Shown: one piece after another, positions 19,818-28,457 of the stretch
Layout of the letters: each line of letters starts with the position of its first letter
Numbering within the stretch: the first letter of the stretch is position 1
NCBI GenBank assembly: GCA_015064505.1
Contig: SVSB01000011.1
Coordinates: 1 to 57,467, forward strand
Origin: Oscillospiraceae bacterium
GTDB taxonomy: Bacteria; Bacillota; Clostridia; Oscillospirales; CAG-272
Direction: 5' to 3'
DNA length: 57,467 bases
Notes under the pieces: generated by a model
Databases searched by the model: none
What the model was told of the DNA's origin: nothing
Seen by the model: the letters and a program-made list of their open reading frames with translations, nothing else
Made by a program: the position numbers and the translations under genes

Positions 19818-21605
19818 TTACGGAAGCTCTATATCGGTTCCCAAATAATGCTTGAAGATATCCGCGTTGCCCTTTTCGTAGGTAATAACGGTACCCTCTC
19901 CCTGTATCTTCAGGTGCTTTTGCGCTTCCTTGGAGAGAATTGCAAAGGTGCCCTTTTCAAGGATCACGGTGTAATGAGCTCCGCTTGCCTTCTTCGACGA
20001 GAACACCGCCTTGTCCGTAACCGTCAGAGTCGCGTTGTTCGTCACCTTGATGGTGGTGGCGTTGCCCTCATCCTCCATAAGGATGATATCGTCAAAGATA
20101 ACGTCGCTTGTTATGACCATAGTAGTTCCATTGGAGAAGCGGTACGCACATTTATCGGCGTCTTTATAATCAATTCCGCCGTAATTTGAGGTGAAGGTAA
20201 GGGGAGTGAGCTGCTGGGTCATATTGTAGGGGGCGCCGCCGACCACGGAACCGCCGCTGACTACTACGGTGCCGCCGCCGCTGATACGCTTGAAAAGACC
20301 TGCCGCATAGGTTTTTACCGCCTTGTCCGCACTCTCTCCGGAGGCTTCGTTGTTTCCGTTTGCATTATCAAGATAGCACACGGATGCGCTTGTCCTGAGA
20401 GGAATATTTTCCTTGACGGATGCCTTATCCTGCAGAACCGTTGCCTTTTCGCCTATTCTGAATCTGCCCTCACCGCTGACGGACGCAAAGGTTCCGCCGT
20501 TGATAACGGCGTTTGCACCCTTGGAAACGAAGATGTTCATATAGGTATCGCTGTTCGTTGTGGTGATTACGGACTCATTGATGGTGAGTGTCGCGCCGGG
20601 GGATACGACGATATTGCACTGTGCACCGTCCTGGAAAATTATGATATCGTCAAATACAAGATCGCTTCCCACGGTGAAGGTTGTACCGGGCTTCATTCTG
20701 AACACGCCGAATTCGGGATTGTTTGCGGGCTCGGGATCCTTGTAATCCTTGCCTTCAAAGCTACCTGTGATTATTACCTTGCCGGCCGTAGACCAGGCAA
20801 AGTTGTTGGATACGTACATTTTGCCGCAAACGACCACGGTACCGCCCTGTGCTACCACGCCGACGATACCATTGCCGTCCACCTGACCGAGTCCGGATTT
20901 GGGCGTTGCCTCTGAAAAACCGTCGTAATTGTTGCTTCCCGTCGTGTTTGATAAGAATCCCACAACGCCGTTTCTGTCAAACTTGCCGCCCTTTCCGATC
21001 TTTGCTTTATCGCCGAGGACGTACTCGCCGTCGCCGCTGATGGCGGCAAAGGTTCCGCCGTTTATGATCGCCTTACCGCCCTTCTGGACCTCAAGGGTAA
21101 AGTAGGTGTCGGTCGTTGTGGTGGTAAGCACGGATTCGGTTACGGTGAAGGTTGCTCCGGGAGCAATTACTATCTTTTCTTTGCCGTTTTCCGAGTGCAG
21201 GATTATATCGTCAAGGGTCACGTCGCTTGCAATGGTAATGACCGTGCCGGCCTTAGCCTTGATAACGCCGGAGGCGGGATTTGCCGCAGGCTCGGTGTTT
21301 TTATAATCCACGCCGCCGTAGTTTGCGGTGATGACCGTGGGGCCGTTTGCATTCCAGGTGTAATTGGAGCCGAAATACATCTTTTCGCTTACGACTACGG
21401 TTCCGCCGTCCTTAACGAGGCTGAAAACACCGTTGCCGCTTGCACCGCCGATGGACTTCTTTGCCTTTGCGGCGGAAAGACCGTCGTTTGCGTTGTTGCC
21501 CGTGTTATAAGCTATAAATCCAACAGCCTCGTCTGCAAATATGACAGTCGGAAGGCAGGAGGCTATAAGCAGTATGGCAAAAAGCAGGCTGATTATCTTT
21601 TTCAC
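19818..21605 (-). CDS. Secreted three-repeat beta-helix protein
   Basis: 595 residues. The signal peptide ends near residue 24 (VIFADE). Three repeats of about 190 residues follow, starting near 29, 216 and 411. Each runs from a GNN-x-x-DG or GNNEASG opening to GGTVVVxG, YGGxDYK or the variant FEGKDYK, a SDVxxDDIIL-type strand and INGGTFA-type strands. Strand periodicity and the Gly/Asn/Thr richness suggest a right-handed beta-helix, as in pectate-lyase-like and adhesin passengers. No anchor motif is visible, so it may be released or bound non-covalently. The start is GTG at 21605, overlapping the TGA of the GH43 gene as GTGA, so translation is coupled. Function unknown. Confidence 0.8.
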   Translation of the reverse strand: MKKIISLLFAILLIASCLPTVIFADEAVGFIAYNTGNNANDGLSAAKAKKSIGGASGNGVFSLVKDGGTVVVSEKMYFGSNYTWNANGPTVITANYGGVDYKNTEPAANPASGVIKAKAGTVITIASDVTLDDIILHSENGKEKIVIAPGATFTVTESVLTTTTTDTYFTLEVQKGGKAIINGGTFAAISGDGEYVLGDKAKIGKGGKFDRNGVVGFLSNTTGSNNYDGFSEATPKSGLGQVDGNGIVGVVAQGGTVVVCGKMYVSNNFAWSTAGKVIITGSFEGKDYKDPEPANNPEFGVFRMKPGTTFTVGSDLVFDDIIIFQDGAQCNIVVSPGATLTINESVITTTNSDTYMNIFVSKGANAVINGGTFASVSGEGRFRIGEKATVLQDKASVKENIPLRTSASVCYLDNANGNNEASGESADKAVKTYAAGLFKRISGGGTVVVSGGSVVGGAPYNMTQQLTPLTFTSNYGGIDYKDADKCAYRFSNGTTMVITSDVIFDDIILMEDEGNATTIKVTNNATLTVTDKAVFSSKKASGAHYTVILEKGTFAILSKEAQKHLKIQGEGTVITYEKGNADIFKHYLGTDIELP

Positions 21606-24193
21606 TGTGCGTTACCTCCTATCTTTTCAAGTATCGCCGCAACGTCGCCGACTCCGAGAGAGCCGTTTGCATCAACGTCGTAATATCCGCTGTACTCGCC
21701 GCCGTTTATCTTTTCGTAAACCAGCTTTGCATCGTCGATATTTACCGTGCCGTCGCGGTTAACATCATAACGGTATTTATGAGAGGGAAGCCTCTGGGGG
21801 GTATTGGAGGGGCCGCGTACCGTAAGAATATCGGGACCTCCGTCGGGATCGGGAACGAATTCCACGAGATCCACGCAGGTCTGGCGCAGTCCGAGCTTGC
21901 CCATTTTTTCGTGGCGGTGATATACCATATAAACCTCCTCGCCGTCGGGGGAGTGGATCATCAGCGCGTCACCGGGGCCGTCAACCTCGTAATTCCAGTT
22001 AAGAATGGGGTTGTATTCGCATTTTTCGTATGGGCCAAGGGGATTCTTGGAAATGGCCACTGCCTCGCCGTAATGGCGGGAGTAAGAGCCGGTTGCGTAA
22101 ATAAGGTAGTAGTATCCGTCGTGCTTCCAAACGAAGCCGCCCTCAACAAGTCGCATCGCGCCGTCGTTATCCCAAGGCATATCGGGCACGACGACTCTCG
22201 TTGCCGTTTCGGGCTTTGCGGTTACAACGCCATCCTTGATAATTACCTCTTCAAACCAGATGGTGCCGCCCATGTCGTAACGTGAAAATGACATATAGGT
22301 CTTTCCGTCGTATCCAACGAAGGGGTGACCGTCTATTTCGGTAACGTTGGGGTTAATGGGAACGAGGGGGCCGTCGTGGGTGAAGGGGCCGTAGGGGGAA
22401 TCGGAGGATGCGTAATAAACCCTTCTGGAGGTGTCAGCACCCGTCTGCTCTGCCGCAAAGAAGAGGTAGAACAGTCCGTCGCTCTCGTTATAGAACACGT
22501 TGGGGGACCAGGCGGTATTGCCGTTTACACTGCTGTAGGTAATGGGGTCCCAGGTGAATATGGTGTTTCGCTTCGTGAAGTGCACGAGGTCGGGGGAGGT
22601 ATAAACGGTAAAGATGCTGTTACCGTCGTTGCCCGCGTAAACGTATAGGTAATAGGTACCCTTGTAGAAGAGCATATCGGGGTCTGCACCGGGGTTAACG
22701 GGGTTAAGATAGGTTGCCTCGGGGAGGGTAACGGTGCTTTCTCCCGTGTTAATCAGCCTTGCCTGTCCGCCGTCAAGCCATATACCAAGCTTTCCGTCAA
22801 GACCCGCAAGATAGGTCTCAAACATGGGGAATGCGCTATCGCCCTGATAGAGATTGTCGTAATATACGGAAACGATGCCGCCGTGTACGTCAATGATAAG
22901 ATCGCAGAAGCCTTCGCGTATCCTGGTTGACTTCTTGTTGAGAACGGAGAAGAAACCGTTTTCGATCTTGTAGAGGGTGATCTCCTTCTCGGTTTCGTCA
23001 AGCTCTACGGCGTATCCGTTCTTCTCGTCGTCCATACCGAAGTAGAAGCGGGAGACGTTCTTGTTGGCAACGGAGAGCTTAATGCGGTAATCGCCCGTAA
23101 AGGAATTTTCGGTAAGCATCGCGCCGCTTCCGTTTGCAACGCCGTCGGTCACCTTCAGTCCTGCGGACTTGAACGCGGTATCGCCAAGCTTTGCGCTCTC
23201 GGTAAGAGAGGGAATAACGTCATCTCTGATGATAGTGACCTTGAAGTTATCAAAGCGTCCGCCGTTTGCGTAGCTCATGAAAAGTCCGGTGGTGGATGTA
23301 AGGGTGTTATAAATGTCGTTTTCGTGGTCACCGGGCTCGTAACGGAACTCCTGATAAAGAGTCTTTCTGTCAAGGGAGGTGATGGTGTAGGTAAGGGCGC
23401 CCTTGTATACCTTAACGGACATATGGCAGTTTCCGTCGGGTACGGGGGTGGTGGCGGGGGCAAATTTACTGCCGAGCCCCTTTTCCGCAAAGTACATGAT
23501 CTGGGTGGTCTTGCCGTTTGTATCCGTCGTGCAGGCGTAGCCTGAGAACTGCTCGGGGATCTTGGAGAGATTGGGCTTCGTTGCGCCGATAAGCAGACCG
23601 CCCATATTGTTGAAGTTATAGCAGTCCACCTCAACGAGGTAATCGGAGCCCTTGTATTCGTCGGGAAGCTTATAGGCAAGGTGCGCCGTGCCGTTCGTTC
23701 CAACGGCCTTGACTGCGCCGTTTACCACCTGCATGGTGCCGCGCATGGAGAAAGCGGAAAGATCGGTGCTCGAAAAATCGTTCTCATAGATAACGAAATC
23801 GTTATCAAGCACGAGCTCCCCGGGGGTGGGGTCATCCGCGGGCTCGGTCGTAACGGGCTCAGTCGTACCGGGCTCGGTCGTAACGGGCTCGGTCGTAACG
23901 GGCTCTGTAGTGATCGGGGCGGTAGTGACCGGCTCCGTCTCGGGTGCGCTTGTGGAAACAGGCGCCGTCGTAACGGGATCCGTCTCGGGTGCGCTTGTGG
24001 AAACGGGCGCCGTCGTAACGGGCTCGGTTTCGGGCGCGTCGGTGGTAGGCTCCGCCGTTGTGGCGTTACCTGTGGCGGGTGTTTCCGTGGTGCTTTGGCC
24101 CGTCGTGCCGTCCTCTACCGTGGGCGGCACCGTGGTGCACGCCGTGGAGAAAAGGCAAACGAAGGCAAGCAAAGCGGCAAATAGCTTTTTCAT
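21602..24193 (-). CDS. GH43-like lipoprotein with type I dockerin
   Basis: 863 residues. A lipoprotein signal ends in FSTAC (C19). Residues about 20-125 are a Thr/Pro/Glu linker encoded by tandem DNA repeats. Two beta-sandwich regions (about 135-490) resemble 3-keto-disaccharide-hydrolase (DUF1080)-like concanavalin folds. From about 493 a GH43-type five-bladed propeller follows: NPGADPDMLFYKGTYYL, EIDGHPFVGYDGKTYMSFS, and VEGGFVWKHDGYYYLIYA with the likely acid Glu. The C-terminus (about 803-860) is a type I dockerin with two Ca-binding loops (DVNRDGTVNIDD, DVDANGSLGVGD). It likely cleaves arabinose- or xylose-containing glycans at the cell surface. Having both a lipid anchor and a dockerin is unusual. 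First gene of a two-gene unit. Confidence 0.88.
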   Translation of the reverse strand: MKKLFAALLAFVCLFSTACTTVPPTVEDGTTGQSTTETPATGNATTAEPTTDAPETEPVTTAPVSTSAPETDPVTTAPVSTSAPETEPVTTAPITTEPVTTEPVTTEPGTTEPVTTEPADDPTPGELVLDNDFVIYENDFSSTDLSAFSMRGTMQVVNGAVKAVGTNGTAHLAYKLPDEYKGSDYLVEVDCYNFNNMGGLLIGATKPNLSKIPEQFSGYACTTDTNGKTTQIMYFAEKGLGSKFAPATTPVPDGNCHMSVKVYKGALTYTITSLDRKTLYQEFRYEPGDHENDIYNTLTSTTGLFMSYANGGRFDNFKVTIIRDDVIPSLTESAKLGDTAFKSAGLKVTDGVANGSGAMLTENSFTGDYRIKLSVANKNVSRFYFGMDDEKNGYAVELDETEKEITLYKIENGFFSVLNKKSTRIREGFCDLIIDVHGGIVSVYYDNLYQGDSAFPMFETYLAGLDGKLGIWLDGGQARLINTGESTVTLPEATYLNPVNPGADPDMLFYKGTYYLYVYAGNDGNSIFTVYTSPDLVHFTKRNTIFTWDPITYSSVNGNTAWSPNVFYNESDGLFYLFFAAEQTGADTSRRVYYASSDSPYGPFTHDGPLVPINPNVTEIDGHPFVGYDGKTYMSFSRYDMGGTIWFEEVIIKDGVVTAKPETATRVVVPDMPWDNDGAMRLVEGGFVWKHDGYYYLIYATGSYSRHYGEAVAISKNPLGPYEKCEYNPILNWNYEVDGPGDALMIHSPDGEEVYMVYHRHEKMGKLGLRQTCVDLVEFVPDPDGGPDILTVRGPSNTPQRLPSHKYRYDVNRDGTVNIDDAKLVYEKINGGEYSGYYDVDANGSLGVGDVAAILEKIGGNAQ
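23841..24020. repeat. 15-bp and 45-bp tandem repeats coding the Thr-rich linker
   Basis: Six tandem 15-bp units of the form GGCTCGGTCGTAACG run from 23841 to 23930, then two nearly identical 45-bp units (23931-23975, 23976-24020). On the minus strand they encode TTEPV-type and VTTAPVSTSAPETEP-type linker repeats. Unit length is a multiple of three, so copy-number change would keep the frame. Confidence 0.85.
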
Positions 24194-24227
24194 AGTTTGC
24201 TCCCTTTAAGTTGGATTTTACATCCAT

Positions 24228-24256
24228 ATTATATAACAAAAGCAACCGCGTGACAA
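24228..24256 (-). promoter_or_regulatory. Promoter for the GH43/beta-helix unit
   Basis: On the minus strand, TTGTCA (24256-24251), 17 bases, TATAAT (24233-24228), 35 bases before the start codon. Confidence 0.75.
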
Positions 24257-24382
24257 GTATCATAACAACCAAAATGTGCAACGCAAAATTGTTATATATT
24301 CTTTTGAATTCTTGCTCCGAGCTTTTGATTTGTTGCTTTATGGGAATGAAGGACGAACAGAAAAGAAAAAAGACGAAGTGTA

Positions 24383-24411
24383 TTGCATAAAGAAGTCTTT
24401 TGTGCTAAAAT
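24383..24411 (+). promoter_or_regulatory. Promoter for the MATE exporter
   Basis: TTGCAT (24383-24388), 17 bases, TAAAAT (24406-24411), 30 bases before the start codon. The rest of 24194-24440 shows only the divergent promoter and A+T-rich sequence. Confidence 0.65.
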
Positions 24412-24440
24412 GCCTTTTAGCGCGATTCGGAAGGTGAATT

Positions 24441-25817
24441 ATGAAAAAAGAAAAAGACCTTGCCCTTCGCATGGTGCAGGGCTCTCTCTCAAAGGAAATA
24501 TTACTTTTCAGCCTGCCGCTGATGCTTTCAAATCTGTTGCAGGTGCTTTTCAATATGGCTGATATCGCCGTGGTGGGGCGCTTTTCGGGCTCTCTTTCTC
24601 TCGGCGCCGTGGGAAGCACGGCAACGGCGGTAACTCTCTTTACGGGCGTTCTTATCGGTGTTGGCGGCGGTATCAACGTGCTCGTTGCCCGCTATTCGGG
24701 CTCGGGCGAGACGGAGAAGATGCGGCGCACTATCCACAGCTCCGTCCTTATCTCGCTTGCGGTGGGCGTGCTGTTTTTATTGTTCGGACTTTTCGGCTCC
24801 CGCCCTCTGCTTCTGCTTCTTAACACTAAGCCCGAGCTTCTTGACAGTGCCGCGCTCTATATGCGCATATATTTTCTCGGTATGCCCGCCCTTGCCCTTT
24901 ACAACTTCGGCAGTGCGGTGTACGGCGCCGTGGGGGAAACGAAAAAGCCGATGTACTATCTGCTTTGCGCGGGTGTTGTCAACGTTCTGCTTAATCTGCT
25001 GTTCGTTATAGTATTTCATCTGGACGTTGCGGGCGTTGCCCTTGCAAGTATAATTTCCCAATATCTGTCTGCATTTCTTGTTATCGGCTCTCTTATAAGA
25101 ACCAAGGCTTCCCACGGGCTTCGCCCCTCGCAGGTGCGTTTTTACGGCAGCACCGGGATGGAGATTCTGCGCCTTGGCATCCCTTCGGGAATGCAGAACG
25201 GCATATTTTATTTTGCAAATCTGTTCATTCAGGCGGCGGTAAACAGCTTTGATACAGTTATGGTTGCGGGCAATTCCGCTGCCGTTAATTCGGACGGCCT
25301 CGTTTTTGATCTTATGGCGGCAATATATACGGCTTGCGGCAGCTTCATCGGGCAGAACTACGGCGCGGGAAATATGAAGCGCGTGAAGCGTTCATATCTC
25401 ATAAGCCTTGCTTATTCCGCAGGCGTCGGTGCGATTGCGGGCGGAGGACTCGTGGTACTCGGACCGCAATTTTTGTCGCTTTTCACCGATGAACCCGAGG
25501 TTGTTCGGGCGGGAATGTACCGCCTCACCATAATGGGACTGGGTTATTGGATATCTGCGTTTATGGATTGCGCCATAGCCGCATCCCGTGGGCTTGGCAA
25601 GAGCGTTGTGCCCACCGTCATAGTCTTGCTCGGCTCCTGCGTATTCCGCATTCTGTGGATAAAAACGGTATTTGCACATTTCGGCACCGTGCCATCGCTG
25701 TATCTGCTTTACATATTCTCGTGGACCATAACCGCAATTATGGAAAACGTGTATTTTATACGTATCTACAAAAAAGCCGCCAATACTGCTACGGAGAAGG
25801 GAGCCCTATATGCTTGA
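24441..25817 (+). CDS. MATE-family multidrug/Na+ antiporter
   Basis: 458 residues, about twelve membrane helices in two related halves. It opens with MVQGSLSKEILLFSLPLMLSN and has NMADIAVVGRFSG in helix 1-2 and SFIGQNYGAG in the second half, all typical of NorM/DinF-type exporters. It should expel cationic compounds in exchange for Na+ or H+. The 3' end overlaps the next gene by eight bases. Confidence 0.94.
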   Translation: MKKEKDLALRMVQGSLSKEILLFSLPLMLSNLLQVLFNMADIAVVGRFSGSLSLGAVGSTATAVTLFTGVLIGVGGGINVLVARYSGSGETEKMRRTIHSSVLISLAVGVLFLLFGLFGSRPLLLLLNTKPELLDSAALYMRIYFLGMPALALYNFGSAVYGAVGETKKPMYYLLCAGVVNVLLNLLFVIVFHLDVAGVALASIISQYLSAFLVIGSLIRTKASHGLRPSQVRFYGSTGMEILRLGIPSGMQNGIFYFANLFIQAAVNSFDTVMVAGNSAAVNSDGLVFDLMAAIYTACGSFIGQNYGAGNMKRVKRSYLISLAYSAGVGAIAGGGLVVLGPQFLSLFTDEPEVVRAGMYRLTIMGLGYWISAFMDCAIAASRGLGKSVVPTVIVLLGSCVFRILWIKTVFAHFGTVPSLYLLYIFSWTITAIMENVYFIRIYKKAANTATEKGALYA

Positions 25818-26226
25818 CGATACCAAATACCGTTCCCCTTATTACGGAATGTGGCTTGCGTGCCTGATAATGATCGCCGTGCCGTTCGTTGCTTACGGAC
25901 TCCTTTATCTGGCGCTGGACGAGTTCCAGACGAGATACCCCTACCTTAACGAGCCAAGCGCAAGGGCTCTCGGCTTTTGCGTCGGCACTGTATTCGATCT
26001 TATGTGCTTCGTTTGCGGCGCATTCGGTCAGCATATCGCCGCCGTCATCAAACGGGTCGTTGGCTTTTTCGGCAATCTTAAGGTCTCTCTCGGCTTTGCG
26101 TTTCAGTGCTATTTCGAGGATATAAAAAACGACGGCGCGGGACTTATCATAGTTCTTGCGGTAACCGCCGTCACCGCTTTTGTCGCCTATACGGGATTAA
26201 GAGATTTTTTGCTCCTCTGGAGATAA
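25810..26226 (+). CDS. Small membrane protein coupled to the MATE exporter
   Basis: 138 residues. Three hydrophobic segments (about 14-36, 55-80 and 114-132). Residues between the second and third contain an amphipathic stretch. The family is not recognised. The start overlaps the exporter gene by eight bases with GGAG upstream, so the two are very likely translated together. Confidence 0.7.
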   Translation: MLDDTKYRSPYYGMWLACLIMIAVPFVAYGLLYLALDEFQTRYPYLNEPSARALGFCVGTVFDLMCFVCGAFGQHIAAVIKRVVGFFGNLKVSLGFAFQCYFEDIKNDGAGLIIVLAVTAVTAFVAYTGLRDFLLLWR

Positions 26227-26264
26227 TTCCCGCATAAAAAACAGTTTTCTTTTTCGACTTATGC

Positions 26265-26293
26265 TTTACTTTTTCGTAACTATGGTTTATAAT
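26265..26293 (+). promoter_or_regulatory. Promoter of the exopolysaccharide locus
   Basis: TTTACT (26265-26270), 17 bases, TATAAT (26288-26293). The same two hexamers and spacing recur at 28364-28392 within the locus. Confidence 0.65.
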
Positions 26294-26371
26294 TGGTAAG
26301 ATAACACATAATTCGACCTTAATAATGTTTTATCTCTTTTTGCTCCTTTGGTCGTGAAAAGGAAAATTAAG

Positions 26372-27094
26372 ATGAATAATACCGAAACACACAATGAAAT
26401 AACGACGGACGTTTCATTGATGCCGCAAGTCGGAGAACCGGTAATAATGCCGTTTGCTTACGAACCTGACGAGCATTACTATATTGAAGATCTTGGTGAA
26501 ATAGAGAAAAAGCCTTTTTATTCCTTCGTTAAGCGCTTCTTTGATATTGCTCTGTCGCTTCTCGGAATGCTTATATGCTTTCTTCCGATGCTGGTCATTG
26601 CCGTCATTATCAAGCTCACGTCCAAGGGCCCCGTTTTTTATAAGCAGGAGCGTCTCGGACTCAACGGAAAAAAGTTCATGCTTGTTAAATTCAGAACCAT
26701 GGTTGCTGATGCAGAGAACGAAGGCGCACAGTGGTCACAGGGAGATTCTGACGACAGAATTACCAAGTTTGGCTCATTTTTGCGCAAAACAAGGCTTGAT
26801 GAGCTTCCGCAGCTTTGCGCATGCCTTACGGGGGAGCTTTCTCTTATCGGACCGCGTCCCGAGAGAGAAATCTTTTACAAAGAGTTCGAGAAGCACGTTC
26901 ACGGCTTTCGTCAGCGCCTTAAGGTAAAACCCGGACTTACGGGCTGGGCTCAGGTGAACGGCGGTTACGATCTACGCCCCGAGCAAAAGGTAACGTACGA
27001 CGTTGAGTACATAAAAAACCGTTCCATTGGATTTGAACTTAAGATTCTTTTCAGAACCGTCAAGGTCATATTCAGCCACGAGGGCGCAAAGTAA
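26372..27094 (+). CDS. Initiating sugar-phosphate transferase (polyprenyl-P glycosyl-1-P transferase)
   Basis: 240 residues. One membrane helix (about 54-78), then the bacterial sugar transferase catalytic domain: KQERLGLNGK, KFRTM, TRLDELPQ, LIGPRPE and VKPGLTGWAQVNG. Enzymes of this kind move hexose-1-phosphate or a modified sugar phosphate from UDP onto undecaprenyl phosphate, the first committed step in building a capsule or exopolysaccharide repeat unit. This is the short form without the four-helix WbaP N-terminus. The ATG at 26372 has AAAGGA 8 bases upstream; an in-frame GTG at 26348 has none. Confidence 0.92.
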   Translation: MNNTETHNEITTDVSLMPQVGEPVIMPFAYEPDEHYYIEDLGEIEKKPFYSFVKRFFDIALSLLGMLICFLPMLVIAVIIKLTSKGPVFYKQERLGLNGKKFMLVKFRTMVADAENEGAQWSQGDSDDRITKFGSFLRKTRLDELPQLCACLTGELSLIGPRPEREIFYKEFEKHVHGFRQRLKVKPGLTGWAQVNGGYDLRPEQKVTYDVEYIKNRSIGFELKILFRTVKVIFSHEGAK

Positions 27095-27112
27095 CCGTAA
27101 TTGAGGGATCAT

Positions 27113-28228
27113 ATGAAAAAGGTACTTATCACCGCTACGGTGCTTCAAGGGCATATATTGGTGTTCCATATTCCCACGCTGAAAATGTTCAAGGATATGG
27201 GATGCGAGACGTACGTTGCGGCAAAGAACGATCTTGCCGATCCCCAAGACGTCAACATACCTTATTGCGATCATTATCTGGATATCCCCTTTGAGCGCTC
27301 GCCGTTCAGCCTGAAGAACATTTCTGCTTATCAGCAGCTGAAGGCAGTTATCGACACCGTGAAATTCGATATAGTTCATTGCCATACCCCCGTAGGCGGA
27401 GTAGTCACTCGACTTGCTTGCCGTAAGGCGCGAAAGAACGGAACGAAGGTAGTGTATACCGCCCACGGATTTCACTTTTACAAGGGAGCTCCCATTATTA
27501 ACCGGCTTCTGTATTACCCCGTGGAAAAGCTTTGCTCACGTATGACCGACGTGCTGATAACCATAAACCGCGAGGATAACGAGCTTGCAAAACGGAAAAT
27601 GAAGGCAAAGCTGGTGGAATACGTTCCCGGGGTCGGAGTTGATCTTGACCGCTTTGTTTGCGGCACGACCGACGTTGCCGAAAAGCGCAGGGAGCTTGGT
27701 ATTCCCGAGGATGCTTGCGTTTTGCTTTCCGTAGGGGAGCTGAATCAAAACAAAAATCACGAGACCGTTATCCGAGCGGTAGCAGATTCCGATCTTTTCT
27801 ATCTTATAGCGGGCGAGGGTGATCTGAGGGAAAGTCACATTCGTCTCATAGAGGAGCTTGGTGCCGCTGACAGAATAAAGCTTCTAGGCTTCAGGACGGA
27901 CGTGGGGGCTTTATGCGAGGCATCGGACGTATTCGTTTTCCCCTCCTTAAGAGAAGGTCTGCCCGTGTCCGTTATGGAGGCTATGGCTTGCGGTAAGCCC
28001 TGCGTTGCTTCAAGGATACGCGGAAACACCGATCTTATCGACGAGGATAAGGGCGGTATTCTATGCTCTCCCGAGGATACCGAGGGCTTCAGAAAAGCCA
28101 TACTTAAGCTTGCTTCCGACAGAGATCTTCGTCAAAGTATGGGAGAGTATAACGCTGAGAAGGTGAAAAGCTTCGGTCTTGAAGCCGTTACGGCCTCTCT
28201 GCGTGGGATCTACGAAAAGATATTATAA
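27113..28228 (+). CDS. Glycosyltransferase family 4 (EpsD-like)
   Basis: 371 residues, GT-B fold. The N-terminal domain has CHTPVGGVVTRLACRKARK and VYTAHGFHFYKGAP, a pattern seen in EpsD/CapM-type transferases that add the second sugar to the lipid-linked intermediate. The C-terminal domain has LSVGELNQNKNH and a donor-binding PSLREGLPVSVMEAMACGKP. GAGGGA precedes the ATG at 27113. It follows the initiating transferase by 18 bases and is closed by a terminator. Confidence 0.92.
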   Translation: MKKVLITATVLQGHILVFHIPTLKMFKDMGCETYVAAKNDLADPQDVNIPYCDHYLDIPFERSPFSLKNISAYQQLKAVIDTVKFDIVHCHTPVGGVVTRLACRKARKNGTKVVYTAHGFHFYKGAPIINRLLYYPVEKLCSRMTDVLITINREDNELAKRKMKAKLVEYVPGVGVDLDRFVCGTTDVAEKRRELGIPEDACVLLSVGELNQNKNHETVIRAVADSDLFYLIAGEGDLRESHIRLIEELGAADRIKLLGFRTDVGALCEASDVFVFPSLREGLPVSVMEAMACGKPCVASRIRGNTDLIDEDKGGILCSPEDTEGFRKAILKLASDRDLRQSMGEYNAEKVKSFGLEAVTASLRGIYEKIL

Positions 28229-28246
28229 AAAGCGTAAGCTTTGCAA

Positions 28247-28284
28247 ATACGCACCTGCATTGAGCGGGTGCGTATGTTTTTGTT
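28247..28284 (+). terminator. Terminator inside the exopolysaccharide locus
   Basis: ATACGCACC pairs with GGTGCGTAT around an 11-base loop, then GTTTTTGTTT. With the promoter at 28364 it separates the first two genes from the rest. Confidence 0.8.
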
Positions 28285-28363
28285 TGGTACGCAGGTTGAA
28301 AATGCGTTTTTCCGCAAAATTCCTGTTATTCCGATAAATTGCGGAGATTTTTTTGGTATCTTC

Positions 28364-28392
28364 TTTACTTTTTGTATATATAGGTATATAAT
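28364..28392 (+). promoter_or_regulatory. Internal promoter of the exopolysaccharide locus
   Basis: TTTACT (28364-28369), 17 bases, TATAAT (28387-28392). Same hexamers as the promoter at 26265. Confidence 0.65.
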
Positions 28393-28457
28393 AAATCAGA
28401 TATGCTGTTATGGTATACTTGCGTGAAGTATGCGCATTTTTTGCTGAGGTTTTCTCA

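Noticed and set aside
23826-24209. Long Val/Gly/Ser-rich plus-strand ORF opposite the GH43 gene
   Set aside because: It is the antisense of the Thr-rich linker repeats; no ribosome site, and its composition is fully explained by the opposite strand.
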